From Erythroxylum novogranatense (Eukaryota > Streptophyta > Magnoliopsida > Malpighiales > Erythroxylaceae), in NCBI GenBank assembly GCA_029891385.1, contig CM057235.1, positions 15,118,001 to 15,182,000 on the forward strand: DNA of 64,000 nucleotides, written 5' to 3'. The notes beneath the pieces were generated by a model. The model was given only the letters and a program-made list of their open reading frames with translations, did no database searches and was not told the origin of the DNA. This document shows, one piece after another, positions 24,230 to 35,689 of this stretch. A program made the translations under genes and the position numbers. Position 1 is the stretch's first letter. Every line of letters begins with the position of its first letter.

Positions 24230-25410
24230 CGGCTCATGATTTAATCCTATCGATCTACGTAGGCCTTGTGTTGTTGAAGACCGCTCATCAATACTTGTGA
24301 GCTCGCTTCAATCTCCTTTTCAAGCTCAATGTCATTTTGTGAAACTTGAATTTCTTCAGTTGTACTTTACTCCCATCGCTTCCTTTGAAACAAATTCCTT
24401 CTATAAGAAAAACCATTTCGAGCAATAAACACTTTGTTCTCTCACGGGATGTAAAAGTAATATCCTTTAGTTTCCTTAGCATATCCCACAAAATAACATT
24501 TTTCATATTTGGGTGCCAACTTGTCGGCAATTGGACGCTTCACATAAGCCTCACAACCCCAAATCTTTAGAAAAGATAAATTGGGATGCTTCCCAAATCC
24601 ATATCTCATAAGGTGTCTTTTCTACCTTTTTCAAGGAATACGGTTCAATATGAATGTTTTTGTTTCTAAAGCATAGCCCTGAAATATTTTGGAAGATCAC
24701 TTGACTCATCATTGATCGAACCATATCTAATAGAGTTCAATTTCTCCTTTCGTAAACACCATTCCATTTAGGAGTTCCTGGAGGAGTCAATCATGTAAAC
24801 GATTCCACAATCCTTAAGATAATCATCAAACTCTTGGCTTAAGTATTCACCTCCTCGATCGATCAAGGATTTTAATTGTTTTGCCAAGTTGATTTTGTAC
24901 TTCATTCTTATACTCTTTGAACTTTTCAAAGATTCAGATCTGTGCTTCATTAAATAGACATACCCATATCTACCAAGTCATCTCAAAAGTAATAAAATAC
25001 AAATAACCTCCTCTCACGAAATGCTAAAAGGACCACATACATCAAGATGTATAAGGCCCAATAGCTCATCGCCCTTTCCCTTTACCCGTGAAGGGGCCTT
25101 TGTCATCTTACCCAGTAAACAAGAATCACATGTCTCAAAAGATTCAAAAGAATCAATGAATCCATCTTGATGAAGTTTTGAAATGCGTTTTTCATTTACA
25201 TGGCCTAAACGACAATGCCAAAGATAGGTTGGGTTCAAATCGTTAGATTTAAACTTCTTGGTATTTATGTTATAGATGGGCTCATTTGTAACAAACTCAA
25301 GGTTCAGAGTATAAATTCCATTTAATTGACGCAAGAATGCCATATAAAATGTCATTCTTATAAATGGAAATATTTCTATTCTCAATAGAAAATTTAAATC
25401 CATCATTCTC
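24230..25410 (-). pseudogene. Copia integrase
   Basis: Minus-sense zinc-binding region LWHCRLGHVNEKRISKLH ... CDSCLLGKM at 25230-25100 has the His-His-Cys-Cys pattern. HLDVCGPFS (first Asp) is at about 25030. DRGGEYLSQEFDDYLKDCGI (second Asp replaced around LID, Glu-Tyr block retained) is at 24870-24800, with a GVSERRN-like remnant near 24740. Frame changes are frequent between 25010 and 24870. Confidence 0.9.
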
Positions 25411-25419
25411 TAAACAAGC

Positions 25420-25690
25420 AAAAGAAATAATGTTCCTACTCATAGTGGGTACATAATAACAATTCTTGAGTTCCAAAATGAGCCCAAGAGGGCAAAATAA
25501 GATCATAAGTCCCCACGATAAAGCAACAACTCTTGCTCCATTTCTCACGCTACAGTCGATCTCACCAGACATCAATCTTCTAGTCCTTCTTAGACTCTGC
25601 ACATTAGTACAAATGTGAGTTGCATCTTCGGCATCTAATACCCAAGATGCAGAAGGAGTAAAATTGATTTCTATAACAAACATACCTGAA
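25420..25690 (-). pseudogene. Copia protease
   Basis: The segment SASWVLDAEDATHICTNVQSL at about 25655-25595 is the copia protease motif. The family has W-[IV]-L-D-S-G-A-[ST]-x-H-[IF]-C; here SG is replaced by AED, which would destroy the active site. It is followed by LELKNCYYVPTMSRNIISF at about 25480-25425, the normal downstream block. Confidence 0.85.
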
Positions 25691-25699
25691 GAAGTAGTC

Positions 25700-26516
25700 G
25701 ATTATTCTTCTTCTCTTTCAGCTCTTCCAAATCGAAGTTTGCGGCCTTTTCCAATGACCAGTTCATTGCAATGAAAGAAAACTCCTCCTTGGGTGCCTTA
25801 GTCTTAGCTTTAGGCTTGGGCTTGGACTCGACTTGGGTACTTTACCTTTGTCCTTTGCTTTGCCCTTCTTCTTGAAAGCTTTTCCTTTTGAACCACAAGA
25901 ACTTCATTGGTGGTCTTAACCTTTCCCTTTAAGTTCTCTTCAAAGTAGCCAAGATCCCATGCAATTCGCCAATGGACTTCTCCATATTATGCATGTTGAA
26001 GAAGAATGAACTGATCATATTCATCACCAAAGATGCTAGAATAAGATCGGTTGCCAATTTTGACTAACAAAACACCTAATTTCTCAAGATGATGAATGTA
26101 ACTCTTCATCTTGAGAACATGAGCACTCACGGTGTGCCAGAGTCATCTTGCATGAATTCAATGCCTTAGTGGTTCTAAACCTCTCTTGGCATGCTTGCTC
26201 TTGAAACATAGCTTTCAGTTGAGCAAGCATGTCATAAACTTCCATTTTCTAAGTCCTTCAAGGTCGAGATCATGGTGCCTAACATAAGGCATGACACATC
26301 CGTAGAGTCATTGATATGCTTCATGTAAGCATCCTTTTAAGCCTTAGGTGCATTTGCTGGTGGTTCCTCAAGGATGGGCTCTTCTAAGACATAAAGCTTT
26401 CTTTCTTGTTTGAGAATAATTCTCAAGTTCCTATACCAATCTAGGAAATTTATTCCATTAAGCTTTTCTTTCTCTAAGATAGATCGCATAGAAAGGTTTG
26501 TGGATGGAGTAGCCAT
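25700..26516 (-). pseudogene. Copia gag
   Basis: Starts at an ATG at 26516 (minus): MATPSTNLSMRSILEKEKL, NGINFLDWYRNLRIILKQER, YVLEEPILEEPP, typical of the plant copia Gag N-terminus (UBN2-like). A stop follows near 26340, then DAYMKHINDSTDVSC and TMISTLKDL. The Lys-rich basic region before protease is at about 25900-25800. Confidence 0.85.
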
Positions 26517-26529
26517 AATCTACAAAAAT

Positions 26530-27180
26530 TATGCAATAAGGGTCAACATTCATATATTATGAGGTATTAGCTCCCACTCAAATAAATAACCCTCAATTGA
26601 AAAATGGGAGAAACAAGATCCATATTTCACTAAGTCCTAAGAAAGCTTTGGCTTAACACTCAAAACTTAGTTATTTTGGTAGAAAACTCTTTCAATTACA
26701 TCACATGTAACTCTTGATGGGCTTATGTTAAAATACATCTTATGTACTCGCATGTATGTAAAACCCAATCTTATGCCCTAAGCCCAAAACCGCTTTTGAT
26801 AGCTTAGTCAAGTTTAACCATACTTTACCTATGAATAGTACCATTATTCAAATGTCTTCCTAGATGATCCCTACATGCCTTGCTTTGGCAAAACCCACAT
26901 AAGGATAAGCTAAAGATAAACATTGGTAAAGATTTATGGAAGGCATATAAACTTGAAATTATGAAGAGGGTCGTTTTAGTACATTATGAAAGCTACTAAT
27001 CCTATTAGTAAGTGGTGTTTGTACTATGCTATTTCTAATCCTATACTACAACATACTTGAGTATATATATATTAGAAGTATAGAATAGTAATATACACAT
27101 GAATATAAATATTCAAAAATATAAATAAACACATGTAACATCACCTGTAATATATAACACATAACTAACAATCAAACGTA
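26530..27180. other. Copia leader, non-coding
   Basis: AT-rich untranslated leader between the copia primer site and gag. No gene or clear motif seen apart from the repeat block that follows at 27180-27480. Confidence 0.6.
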
Positions 27181-27480
27181 GGGCAGCACCCTCACAGGCT
27201 TGTCACCGATCGAAGAGATGATATTGATCGGTCGATTTGCCACCGATTTGGAAGAGATGATAGTCGATCGGTCGACTTGTGCTAATCGATCGAACCGATC
27301 TCACCGATCGAACACTTATAGTTGATCGAAGAGATGCTAGTCGATCGGTCGACTTGTACTAGTTATCGAACCAATATCGCCGATCGGAATGAACGTTTTG
27401 CTGAAACGCTCATCTCCGCTTCCAACCAATCATTGGAACACTTCTATTGATTTGGAAGAGATGCTAATGACCGAGTATCC
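27180..27480. repeat. Degenerate tandem repeat with TCGATCGGTCGACTTGT core
   Basis: Several imperfect copies, about 50-60 bp apart, of GAAGAGATGxTAGTCGATCGGTCGACTTG (core near 27225, 27285, 27340). They lie in the copia leader between primer site and gag. Confidence 0.75.
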
Positions 27481-27826
27481 TTGTCCAACATGAATACTTG
27501 TAGTTTCCCATTCCGATCCATGTCTTACATGGTGGAAACCCTAGCAGCCACCACCTGTCGATCAAACCCTTCATGCTTGTCATATATTCTCATCAGTACC
27601 AAGATAATCAACAAATCCGAAAACAACATGCATAAAATAAAAACACTTTCGTATCACGAAACCAAAAACGTGAGCACATGTAATCAAAACATGCATATTT
27701 TTCATCTCTACAGAATCCAAATCCGTAAACACATGTAATCCAAACATGTATATATTTTCGATTTTACGGCTTTAATCGTGAACACATGTAATCAAAAACA
27801 CGATATTAACGATTTTATAGAAGAAC

Positions 27827-27839
27827 TCGCTCGATACCA
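27827..27839 (-). promoter_or_regulatory. Copia primer-binding site (tRNA-iMet)
   Basis: Minus-strand TGGTATCGAGCG directly follows the 5' LTR end. It matches the tRNA-iMet complement TGGTATCAGAGC with one small change. Confidence 0.85.
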
Positions 27840-27840
27840 T

Positions 27841-29246
27841 CGTTGGATCGCAGATGGTCCGAGTATTCACAATACACTGCGAAAAAAGACCATACAACAA
27901 CATGAAGTATAATCGAAATACCAAAGATGTATGAAAATACCTTATTTTCGTGGATAGGTTGATTCTTTTTCGGATTCCAAGACACTGCAAAACGCGAATT
28001 CCCTCTACCGGTATCCACACGAGTATGCACGATCCGGGTTGCGGCTGTGGTGTGCTAGCACGTCCTGAAACTCCTTTCCGAACGCCGCACGATTTTTCTC
28101 TCGGATGACGGCTAGGGTTTTATCTCTTCTTCCTTAACCTAATGAGACTAAGCTTTCTATTTATAGAAACCCTAATCCCATTTAGTTCTATTAAGTTTCG
28201 CCCATTATATCAAATATAATAAAAGCCCTACAACTTAATCCAATCTAGCCCAATAAATATATCTACATATATTTATTCAACACCTAATAAATTAGGCCCA
28301 AGAGAATAAGCTCGGATCACATTGCTTTTTACGCGACCAGAGACTCATTTGATGTTGGCAATGGGCTCGATCACACTTCAAGGCCCATAAGTCATAAGTG
28401 GCCTCTAGCAAGACATTATGACTACCTAAATCAAAAGAGGATCGATAATCCGATTTAACTCAGAATTATGGTTATAGGCTCAATCCTTTTGTAACACGAT
28501 ATCAAGATTAATCACAAGGCATGGTACATGTCAACCTTTGATTAATCATAGTTCCTTGATCCCCAAGTTGACTGATTATAACAAATAACATTGATGACTC
28601 TTCATCAATTCATTTGAGCACGACCATGCATTTCTTCAATCACACTTATCAAGAGGCTCAAATGATATCTCTCTCATTTAAGAGAGATACAAACCCCATC
28701 TACGTCATTCACATCCCTCCGCATGATTCATTTAGTGTCCAACATAAGACTATTTGTTATTCGGTTAAAATAACTTAGTCTAATATCAAAACACTAAATT
28801 CCTCACGTAGGAACCATGATGACTTCAGTCAAAGGACTAAAGTCAAACCATATAAAGAATCACTAATGACATGAAACCATGTAGTATTCTTTATGTGGTC
28901 GGTCCAATATATGTTCTCTAACATATATCTATGTTTCGGTTTGATATCTCATATCCATGATCAAAAACGTGATCATCAATCGTAACACATACTAGTCTTA
29001 ATTCATTATCGTCTACCAATAATGATCGACCGTGACGATCCTGAATAGTGTTATAACGCTTATGATTTTACTATCAAATCACATACTTGATGACATAAGT
29101 CTAATACTATTCATGGAATGTAAATCACATTACATAAACAAAAAACATGCATATATGAAAGAAATACCTCATAATATATTATTAACAAGTCATAATGTTA
29201 ATACATGAATCACAAATATCCATTGGCCTAGGGCACACTACTAACA
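27841..29246 (-). repeat. Copia 5' LTR
   Basis: Pair of 11896-13313; the outer end is followed by TTATC. The inner end has C in place of the terminal T. Confidence 0.95.
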
Positions 29247-29251
29247 TTATC

Positions 29252-29465
29252 TTCCAAGGCTACGCTCTGTTCTTCTTGCTCTAGGTTTTGAGGTTGTAGT
29301 TGATCATTCGGATTCGAAGACTGCGTGCGGGAAGCATGGTGTGTCGGTGGCAGAGTGGCAGGTAACTGCAAACCCATCCGTTGTAAGACCAGCGTCGCGA
29401 TAGCGGCTATATCAGGGTTGGCTGCTACTGCCTGACTGATCTGCGTGTTTCTAGACTTGGTGCCC
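29252..29465 (-). pseudogene. Tat element gag, first ~70 codons
   Basis: Minus sense, open from next to the primer site to the copia insertion: GTKSRNTQISQAVAANPDIA, AIATLVLQRMGLQLPATLPP, ... QPQNLEQEEQSVALE. It reads in frame into DNAGTNMHPNLQRPLD at 11890-11840 once the copia element and one TTATC copy are removed. Confidence 0.8.
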
Positions 29466-29470
29466 TAATG

Positions 29471-29492
29471 TTGAGCCCCACGGTGGGCGCCA
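29471..29492 (-). promoter_or_regulatory. Tat primer-binding site (tRNA-Lys)
   Basis: The minus strand reads TGGCGCCCACCGTGGGGCTC two bases inside the 5' LTR. This is the complement of the 3' end of plant tRNA-Lys(CUU) as I recall it, over 20 bases or so. Confidence 0.85.
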
Positions 29493-29494
29493 AT

Positions 29495-29930
29495 TGATTC
29501 AGCCTGGTTCTGGCGAGGCTGCACGTTGCCATTTAGATCCATGGAGTTGACTGTTTCTAACAAGAATTCCTGCAAAACAACACAAGGCATGTAGGGGGTT
29601 GATATCCGGCAAACCCCTCCGACGCTCAAGTTAGTCTTTTGTGAGGGTTTTGGTTGCTGTAAAAGCAGAGAGAGTGGGGTTTTGATCTCGTACCTGTATC
29701 ATGGCAGAGTTATACCTTATATAAGGAGCAGATGCTAGGTTAGGTCTTTACGTATGCATGGAAGACTTCCACCTGCGAATGGACCGTGGAAACTTGGAAC
29801 GGGCCTGGAATTAGACAAATCCTTGAGAGGTGAACCGATCGATCCATGGGCCGTCATGATTAGATTCGGGCCTAGTACGACCGACCCAACCAAGACTTAT
29901 GACCTTCTCTTCTTTGTAGTGGTGTCTACA
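29495..29930 (-). repeat. Tat element 5' LTR, complete
   Basis: 436 bp; TGTAGACACC (minus) to GGCTGAATCA. It contains a TATATAAG-like promoter word (minus CTTATATAAGG, near 29715). Its first 335 bp (plus view) are repeated at 4628-4965. Confidence 0.9.
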
Positions 29931-30463
29931 ATCTATCTTATCACTTGATTTATTATTTAATTATACAAAGAATAGGTTTAAGTTTCTTTCATAAATCTGA
30001 TCTCTTCGACTACTTTTGAACAAAATTATCAATTTCAATTATTAGGTCTTACCATTCTTAGTAAAATTCATATCACACAATGTCTAGACCTTTATATCCA
30101 GACTAGGAATTGATTTCTGCAGAACCTGTTATTGCTCATCGGGATACAAGATCTCAAAACTGGGATTAACAAACTTCCACATATCTGGAATTGAATACAA
30201 ATCTTGCATAAAACTGTAACATCGAAAAAATAATATTAGGGGCTATTATTATTAAATAAAAATTTTATTTCATTAAACCAATCTTTATTATTTATAATAG
30301 TAATATTAACTAATACACCCGTACTTTTTGGTATATAACATCTTCCACTAATATCTCCTTCGCTGAACTTTTACTTCTAGACAAATTAAGTAGATATAGA
30401 AATTCCACAATTAACACAACCACTTGATAACACTTGTAACAATGCAAAATAAGGGAGACTTGC
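29931..30463. other. Intergenic, 3' flank of the P450
   Basis: AT-rich sequence downstream of the P450 stop codon. No coding domain or repeat recognised. Confidence 0.6.
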
Positions 30464-33400
30464 TCATAGGCATTGATAGAGCTTCAAAGCAAGGCGTGGT
30501 TGAATGAGAACATCGAGCGGGTTTAACTTTGGCAAGGCGAGACCCACACCTTCCTTCATGTCAACTGGTAGGCCATTAACAGTTTTGAAATCAAAAGCCT
30601 GAAGCAGCCTAGCAAGTGTCAAGTGAACCACTTGCACACCTAAACTTACAGCAGGGCACGCTCTTCGCCCAGAGCCAAATGGGATGTACTCGAAATTTTG
30701 ACCCTTAAAATCAACATCAGCATGAGTTGTCAAGAACCGCTCCGGTTTAAACTCGCAGGGATTTTCCCAGATGCGAGGGTCTCGGTGTAGCTTCCATAAG
30801 TTAACCAGCAAACGAGTGCCCTTTTGGACATAATAGCTACCAATATAACAGTCTTCGGTGGCCTCACGAATTCCTGTTATTGGTCCTGGTGGATATAAGC
30901 GCAGGGTCTCCTTCACAATTGCTTGCAGGTAGTTGAGCTTCTGAATGTCAGATTCTTCCACCAATCGTCCTTTTCCTACATGGATGTCAAGCTCTTCTTG
31001 CGCTGTCTTCAACACCTTTGGGTTATTTAGTAGAAGACAGAGTGCCCAAGTTAGCGTAATTGATGTACTTCCTGAGCCCGTGAGTGTAAGAATCTGCAAT
31101 GTGCAAACGAATCTTCAAATACTGGTTGGTAGAAACAGACCGCCATATATTGGTTTTGCAATTATTTTTAGTCTCATGGACGTTTAAACTTTGCCTGCCT
31201 CATTTTCTCACAATTCAGTCATCGAACCACTCTTTCTTTGAATGTTCACTTGTTCTACCTTCGACTGGAACTTGAGATTAGGCAATCGAAGAGAAAGGTA
31301 GAGCGCAAGTGGTCTCTTATTAATAAATTTTCATTTAATAAAAATGGTCAATAATTAATCAGATAATTAAAAGAAAGAATTCTTGCGAAAGCGTACCAAA
31401 GCTGTTGACTTTATCACATCATCGCGGGAATGACCTGAAACATCAGCACCCTCACCGAGGTTCGACAACATCACGTCCATGAAGTCACTTTCTCGGCTCC
31501 TCTCACCATCTGATCTCCTCCTCATCATGTGCTCCTCCAACCAATTTTCAATCACCGCATCAAGTTCCTTTGCAGCCCTCTTCATAGCGCTGATATGCCC
31601 TCTAATGTCCATCCACTCAAGCCATGGAAGTGCATCGGAAACCACAAAAACCCCAGTTAGATACAAAGCGTCTTCTAGTGCGTTTCGGTACCTCCATGGT
31701 TCGCTGTTTTCTTCATGGTGCATATCGCTATCAAATCGCTTGCCAACTACCAATCTCAGGCTTATGTTGAATGTCAGGGCCTCTAACAATTTACTTATTG
31801 TCACTCTCGTAGACCATTCCGCAGACTCAGAACAAAGACTATGCAATTCTTTAATGAACGTGTCCACTTCCGATGTTCGGACATGTTTTAGCAACTCTAG
31901 TCGATGATTCGATAGAAGATGAACCGTTGCGAGTTTCCGAACATCGCGCCAGTATTGTCCGTAGGGGGCTAACGAAAAGATGGCATTGTTATAGCCCATG
32001 TGCTTCCCTGCAGCTATGTTTGCCCTAGAGGCCAGAACTCTGTCGTTGGTGGTAAAGCATTCCTTAACCATCTCCCAGCAACTCACGACCAGCACTTGGC
32101 GAGCTCCCAATCTGAGTGTGTAAATGGGGCCACATTTATCAGCGAAGGCTCCGAGGATTTTGCATGCCGGTTCTGGCCTACCTAGAAGATGCAGGTGGCC
32201 AAGCAAAGGCCAATTTCCCGCTGGCTCTGGGGCTCTGATTTTCTTACTTCTGCTGACTTTCTTGGGTACGATTCGGTACCTAGCATAGATAAGAAGCAAA
32301 CCTAGGCTGCGTTTGGTTCGTGTACATAGCTCTGATGACAGTGGACAATGACACTAAAGTCCTGTCCATTAGCGTGTTTGGTTAATGTCTGTAGGTGGTT
32401 TGTGTCCTGCCCAACTTAGACATGGACACAATAATCTTGTCCGTTCCAAATCTGTCGGACACAAAAAACTGGCCAATGGACAGAATTTGGAAAAGACGAA
32501 ACTGCCCCGATTTTTTAACCTCTGAAACCTAAAACGCTGGTTCCTTCGTCTTCGTCTTTCCTTCCTTCCAGTCTGCGTTTTCATCTGCATCTTCGTCTCC
32601 AAACGCACGGTAAGCTTTGGTTTCTCTTCTCCGTATATGAATCTTTGTTTTCTTTTATGCTTCTCTCTTTCCCCATATATGAATCTTTTCCTTCTAACGA
32701 TATGTACATGTTTTATGCCTCGCTCTCACCAGATTTGGCATCTGTGGAAGGAGATCCGATCTTCGCCAACCATCGTCTGCCTCGTGCTCAACGTCCGCCT
32801 CTCATAGGTTAGACTTCCTCTCCTTTATTAATTTCGTTGTTGTTTTTCAATCACTTCTGTTCTTGCCTCTGCCTTCATTTTGTTTACTGTTTGCAACTTT
32901 AATCATGTGGGCGGCAGAGTTCTAAATTTGCCTATTTTTACATCCCTAAACTGACATTTGGAGGTTGGGTGTCTCGATTAGGTTCTTCCTTTTCGATAGA
33001 AACTATACATGCATTTAGTGGTTATGATTTGGTTGATGAACATGTTTTGATAGTTTGGGGTTGTTCACTTGTTTCGGGTAGATAATGCTAACAACGACCA
33101 GTGAAGAATGGATAACAGTAAAGTCACTGTAGTGTTAGGATCTGTTTAACAAAATTGAACTGAAAATTAAGAGCTTGAACCTATTGGAATGAAGGATTAT
33201 TCTCAAGTCTGGATTAGAATCAGTGTTGGTTGGGATTGAAGTCTCATAACTGTTATTCGAAGGAATCTGTGCTTCTTCTGGGTAGCTTTCAACAATAGGT
33301 AACGTAAAAACATGTGTGGTTGAGTCTTCTTCTGGTTAAAAGAGTCAACAATGGAAAAGAAGGATTGCTTCTTCCGGTAGCTTTCAACAATGTAAGATGG

Positions 33401-35425
33401 TTAAGTGATGAGGACTAGTCATTAATTTTGGCCTGTAGACATGTTTGGTGAGTTAATAGTCACTTGTTTTCTACCCACCACCAAGTAACCATAAAACTAT
33501 ATAGAGGCAATTATCCCATTATGCATCACCCATAATGGAACGATATGAAATGGAATCAATTTCATTGCGCTTTCTTTTGATGCAAATCTGGTAATTGCAC
33601 TATTTTGTTGGTAACACAAAAGTCGGTTGGTGTAATGGTCCTTATATCCTCAAGGTTCGTAACTAGATACTTGATCTTGTATTATGCATTCTTAGAAGGA
33701 TATTGTGAAAACATCCTATTCCACAGGAACTACTGCAGGACACATCAACATGTAAAGAAAAGTGTGTGTGACTTAAGCTATTAATGGTTCTCTTACATTG
33801 AGAGAATAAAGCGTAGATCTTTTGAAAAGTCTGTATGAGTTGGATGTTAAAATTGGTTTCACTAGTATTACCTATTTTTGGATGCTGTCTAATATCGTAT
33901 ATATAATGATATTGATAAAAATTTCTTTGCTTCATGCGAAATAATGGTTTATTGTTTGTTGCAATCAATGTGATGTCAAATGTTCGGAAATTGAACATCC
34001 AAGGAGGAAATTGAAAATACATTGGATACACACAGAATTTGATGAATTGAAGACTGAAATGTCGACCTAACATTAGGTTTGGAACGAATTGTTGATAAAT
34101 TAGAAGGTGATGAAGTTGTAGGGTGAAAAATCTGCATCTATCAAGATCCGAGAGTTTTACCAATATTGGAAAACAAGATAATGGCTCTACTTCTGAAGTC
34201 GAAAATTGAAATCCCAAGCCAAGGAACTTGGTGACAAGCTACATGGAAGCCGAAGTCAGTAGATGAATTATCAACCAAAGTTAATTTATCGGAAGATTTG
34301 CTTCAAAGTAGATCCGCTTTCGGCCGAGATTGTCCAGAGAGGAGCATCTTTGCAAAGACCTTCAAGTGGCGATGGGTCGAAATATCCAAATTGAAGAGAC
34401 GGTAAAAGAAATCCTTGTTTTGATCATAACTCGGACCAGCTTGCAAGATTCATTGTCGACTTTCACAACTTGTTTTGTAAATTTTATTTTCGAATTTCCC
34501 CAATTCTTTGTTGATATGCACAGATCTCCTTCATTTGATTCTCCGCATTTGTATTTTAGTGTGCAGAATCCAAGCCTCTGTCTGTGGCTCGAAAAATAAA
34601 TCGCATCCATTTCAAGTCTCCTCAGAAAAACTTAAGATAAGGATTTGTGAATGGTAGAATGAAATAGAGGTGAATGGTATCTTTCCTCTCTCTCTGGACA
34701 AGAGCATGGATAAATGTTTTCATGTTGTAATGCTTTGTAACATTAAACTACATGCAATAATGTTCATAATAATAATAATAGTAATAATAACAATAAATTC
34801 ATAATGATAATACTAATAATAATCATTAAATTATAACCATACCAATGATAATGTTGATGACATAATTTTACTTAATATTCATATTTATATTATTTTATTA
34901 TTTTTACGATTACGTAATTTATAATAATAACATAATAATAATTATTAGAGTTGCAAATAAACTTCAAATAAATATTTTTATACTTATAAAATAACCAATG
35001 AATTATACTAACAACAATTACAAAAATTAATATTAATTGTATCAATAATAATTGTTATAAAAAAATATAATTAATAAGATAATTAATATTAGTAGAGTTG
35101 CAAATACACTTAATATAAATATTGACACAATTATGAAATAACTATTGAATTACATCTTTCCAATACATTATACTGCAGGGGCATTTTTGACATTAAACAC
35201 TATTTTTTGTTCTGTCCACTGCAACCAAACACATTTCTGTCCGCAGGACGAAGACAATTTTTTCTCGTCTCGCCCACCGCAACCAAACATCTCACTGCCT
35301 TCACATCTCGTCCGTCTTGCCCTATCCTCGCTCGTCTCTGTCTCCGTCCACTACCTATTGCAGACGCTAACCAAACAGACCGCTAGAGTCGCTAGAATAG
35401 TTTGGACACAGACAGTCATTTCCAT
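30464..35425 (-). pseudogene. CYP82-type cytochrome P450, two exons, exon 1 split by a transposon
   Basis: A haem-thiolate monooxygenase of the CYP82 type, normally anchored in the ER membrane. The ATG is at 35425-35423 and opens a hydrophobic anchor (MEMTVCVQTILATL). A 3078-bp element then interrupts codon 15, and the frame resumes at 32301 (GLLLIYARYR). Exon 1 ends at 31397 with donor GT; the intron ends with TTGCAG; exon 2 is 31093-30464. Without the insert the lengths are 948 and 630 nt, both multiples of three, giving 525 residues, normal for the family. Motifs: proline hinge PEPAGNWPLLGHLHLL, APYGQYWRDVRK, K-helix KETLRLYPPGP, FKPERF, haem loop FGSGRRACPAVSLG. Two oddities: the I-helix reads LTGSGSTS, with Gly where the catalytic acid usually is, and the residue two after the haem Cys is Ala, not Gly. 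The substrate is unknown; CYP82 members act in terpenoid, coumarin and alkaloid pathways. Confidence 0.95.
32305..35382. mobile_element. Non-autonomous PIF/Harbinger-like DNA transposon in P450 exon 1
   Basis: The ends form an imperfect inverted repeat of about 16 bp: GGCTGCGTTTGGTTCG at 32305, and CGGTCTGTTTGGTTAG reading in from 35382. Both are flanked by the 3-bp direct repeat CTA (32302-32304 and 35383-35385). Subterminal GTCC/GGAC words and further GTTTGGTT copies occur within 250 bp of each end. Termini with GTTTGGTT and a 3-bp duplication are typical of PIF/Harbinger, although that family usually duplicates TAA/TTA. No transposase domain is visible. The 184-codon open frame at 33663-34217 (minus) resembles nothing I know. 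An AT-rich (ATA)n part lies at 34760-35110. Confidence 0.85.
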
Positions 35426-35477
35426 GATGTCCGGGGATTAGTGTTTTGGGCTAAAGATTTGCGGAGGACTGGATTGC

Positions 35478-35486
35478 TATATATTT
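35478..35486 (-). promoter_or_regulatory. Possible TATA box of the P450
   Basis: Minus-strand AAATATATA lies about 55 bases upstream of the ATG at 35425. Another TATATATTAAATT run lies at about 35520. These are suggestive only. Confidence 0.4.
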
Positions 35487-35689
35487 GTACTGAGGGGGGT
35501 GACAATATATAAATGAAATTTAATATATATAGAAAAGGGTTGTAACTTGTAACACGTGACCGAAACATAAAATTTGAGTTACGTCTTCACCCATGGCGTC
35601 ATCTCTTGTTCAGTTTGGTAGAGGAAAGGTAGCTATCATTTGCTGCAAAGGTGTTTAGATTTTTATAGGAGCTTAGCCCCACAAAAAAT

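Larger units (their letters stand above)
11896..29246 (-). mobile_element. Ty1/copia retrotransposon inserted in Tat gag
   Basis: LTRs of 1418 bp (11896-13313) and 1406 bp (27841-29246) begin TGTTGGATCG (C for T in the high copy) and end ACTACTAACA in plus-strand view. The 5-bp target duplication TTATC is present at 11891-11895 and 29247-29251. A tRNA-iMet primer site lies inside the high LTR (27827-27839) and a GTGGGAGAT polypurine tract inside the low LTR (13314-13323), so transcription runs on the minus strand. Gag, protease, integrase, RT and RNase H follow in copia order. The RT is interrupted by the chromodomain element at 14352-23644. Without that insert the element is about 8 kb. Confidence 0.95.
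4628..29930 (-). mobile_element. Tat-lineage Ty3/gypsy retrotransposon, host of two nested insertions
   Basis: The 5' LTR is at the high end (29495-29930) and a truncated 3' LTR at the low end (4628-4965). Between them, on the minus strand, come a tRNA-Lys primer site, gag, protease, reverse transcriptase, RNase H, a second RNase H, integrase, a tandem-repeat block and an antisense ORF. The second RNase H, antisense ORF and repeat-rich 3' region place it in the Tat/Ogre/Retand group. The element itself is only about 8 kb; the rest is the copia element at 11896-29246 and what that contains. No matching target duplication was found (ATCTA after 29930 does not match the left flank), which fits the deletion seen at the 3' LTR. 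Confidence 0.9.

Noticed and set aside
4628..29935. Target-site duplication for the Tat element
   Set aside because: ATCTA on the right does not match the bases left of 4628; no duplication can be supported.
31367..31396. P450 exon 1 read through to a stop after VRFRKNSFF
   Set aside because: A good donor GT at 31396-31395 and acceptor AG at 31095-31094 join the frame to the I-helix; the read-through is intron sequence.
33663..34217. 184-codon minus-strand open frame inside the DNA transposon
   Set aside because: No recognisable transposase or other domain and no plant-like codon pattern; may be chance in a 3-kb AT-rich insert.
32305..35382. hAT or Mutator origin for the P450 insert
   Set aside because: Target duplication is 3 bp, not 8 or 9 bp, and the GTTTGGTT termini fit PIF/Harbinger better; CTA in place of TWA keeps some doubt.
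35592..35660. Short plus-strand frame MASSLVQFGRGKVAIICCKGV upstream of the P450
   Set aside because: Only 21 codons, no continuation or splice signal that leads to a recognisable protein.
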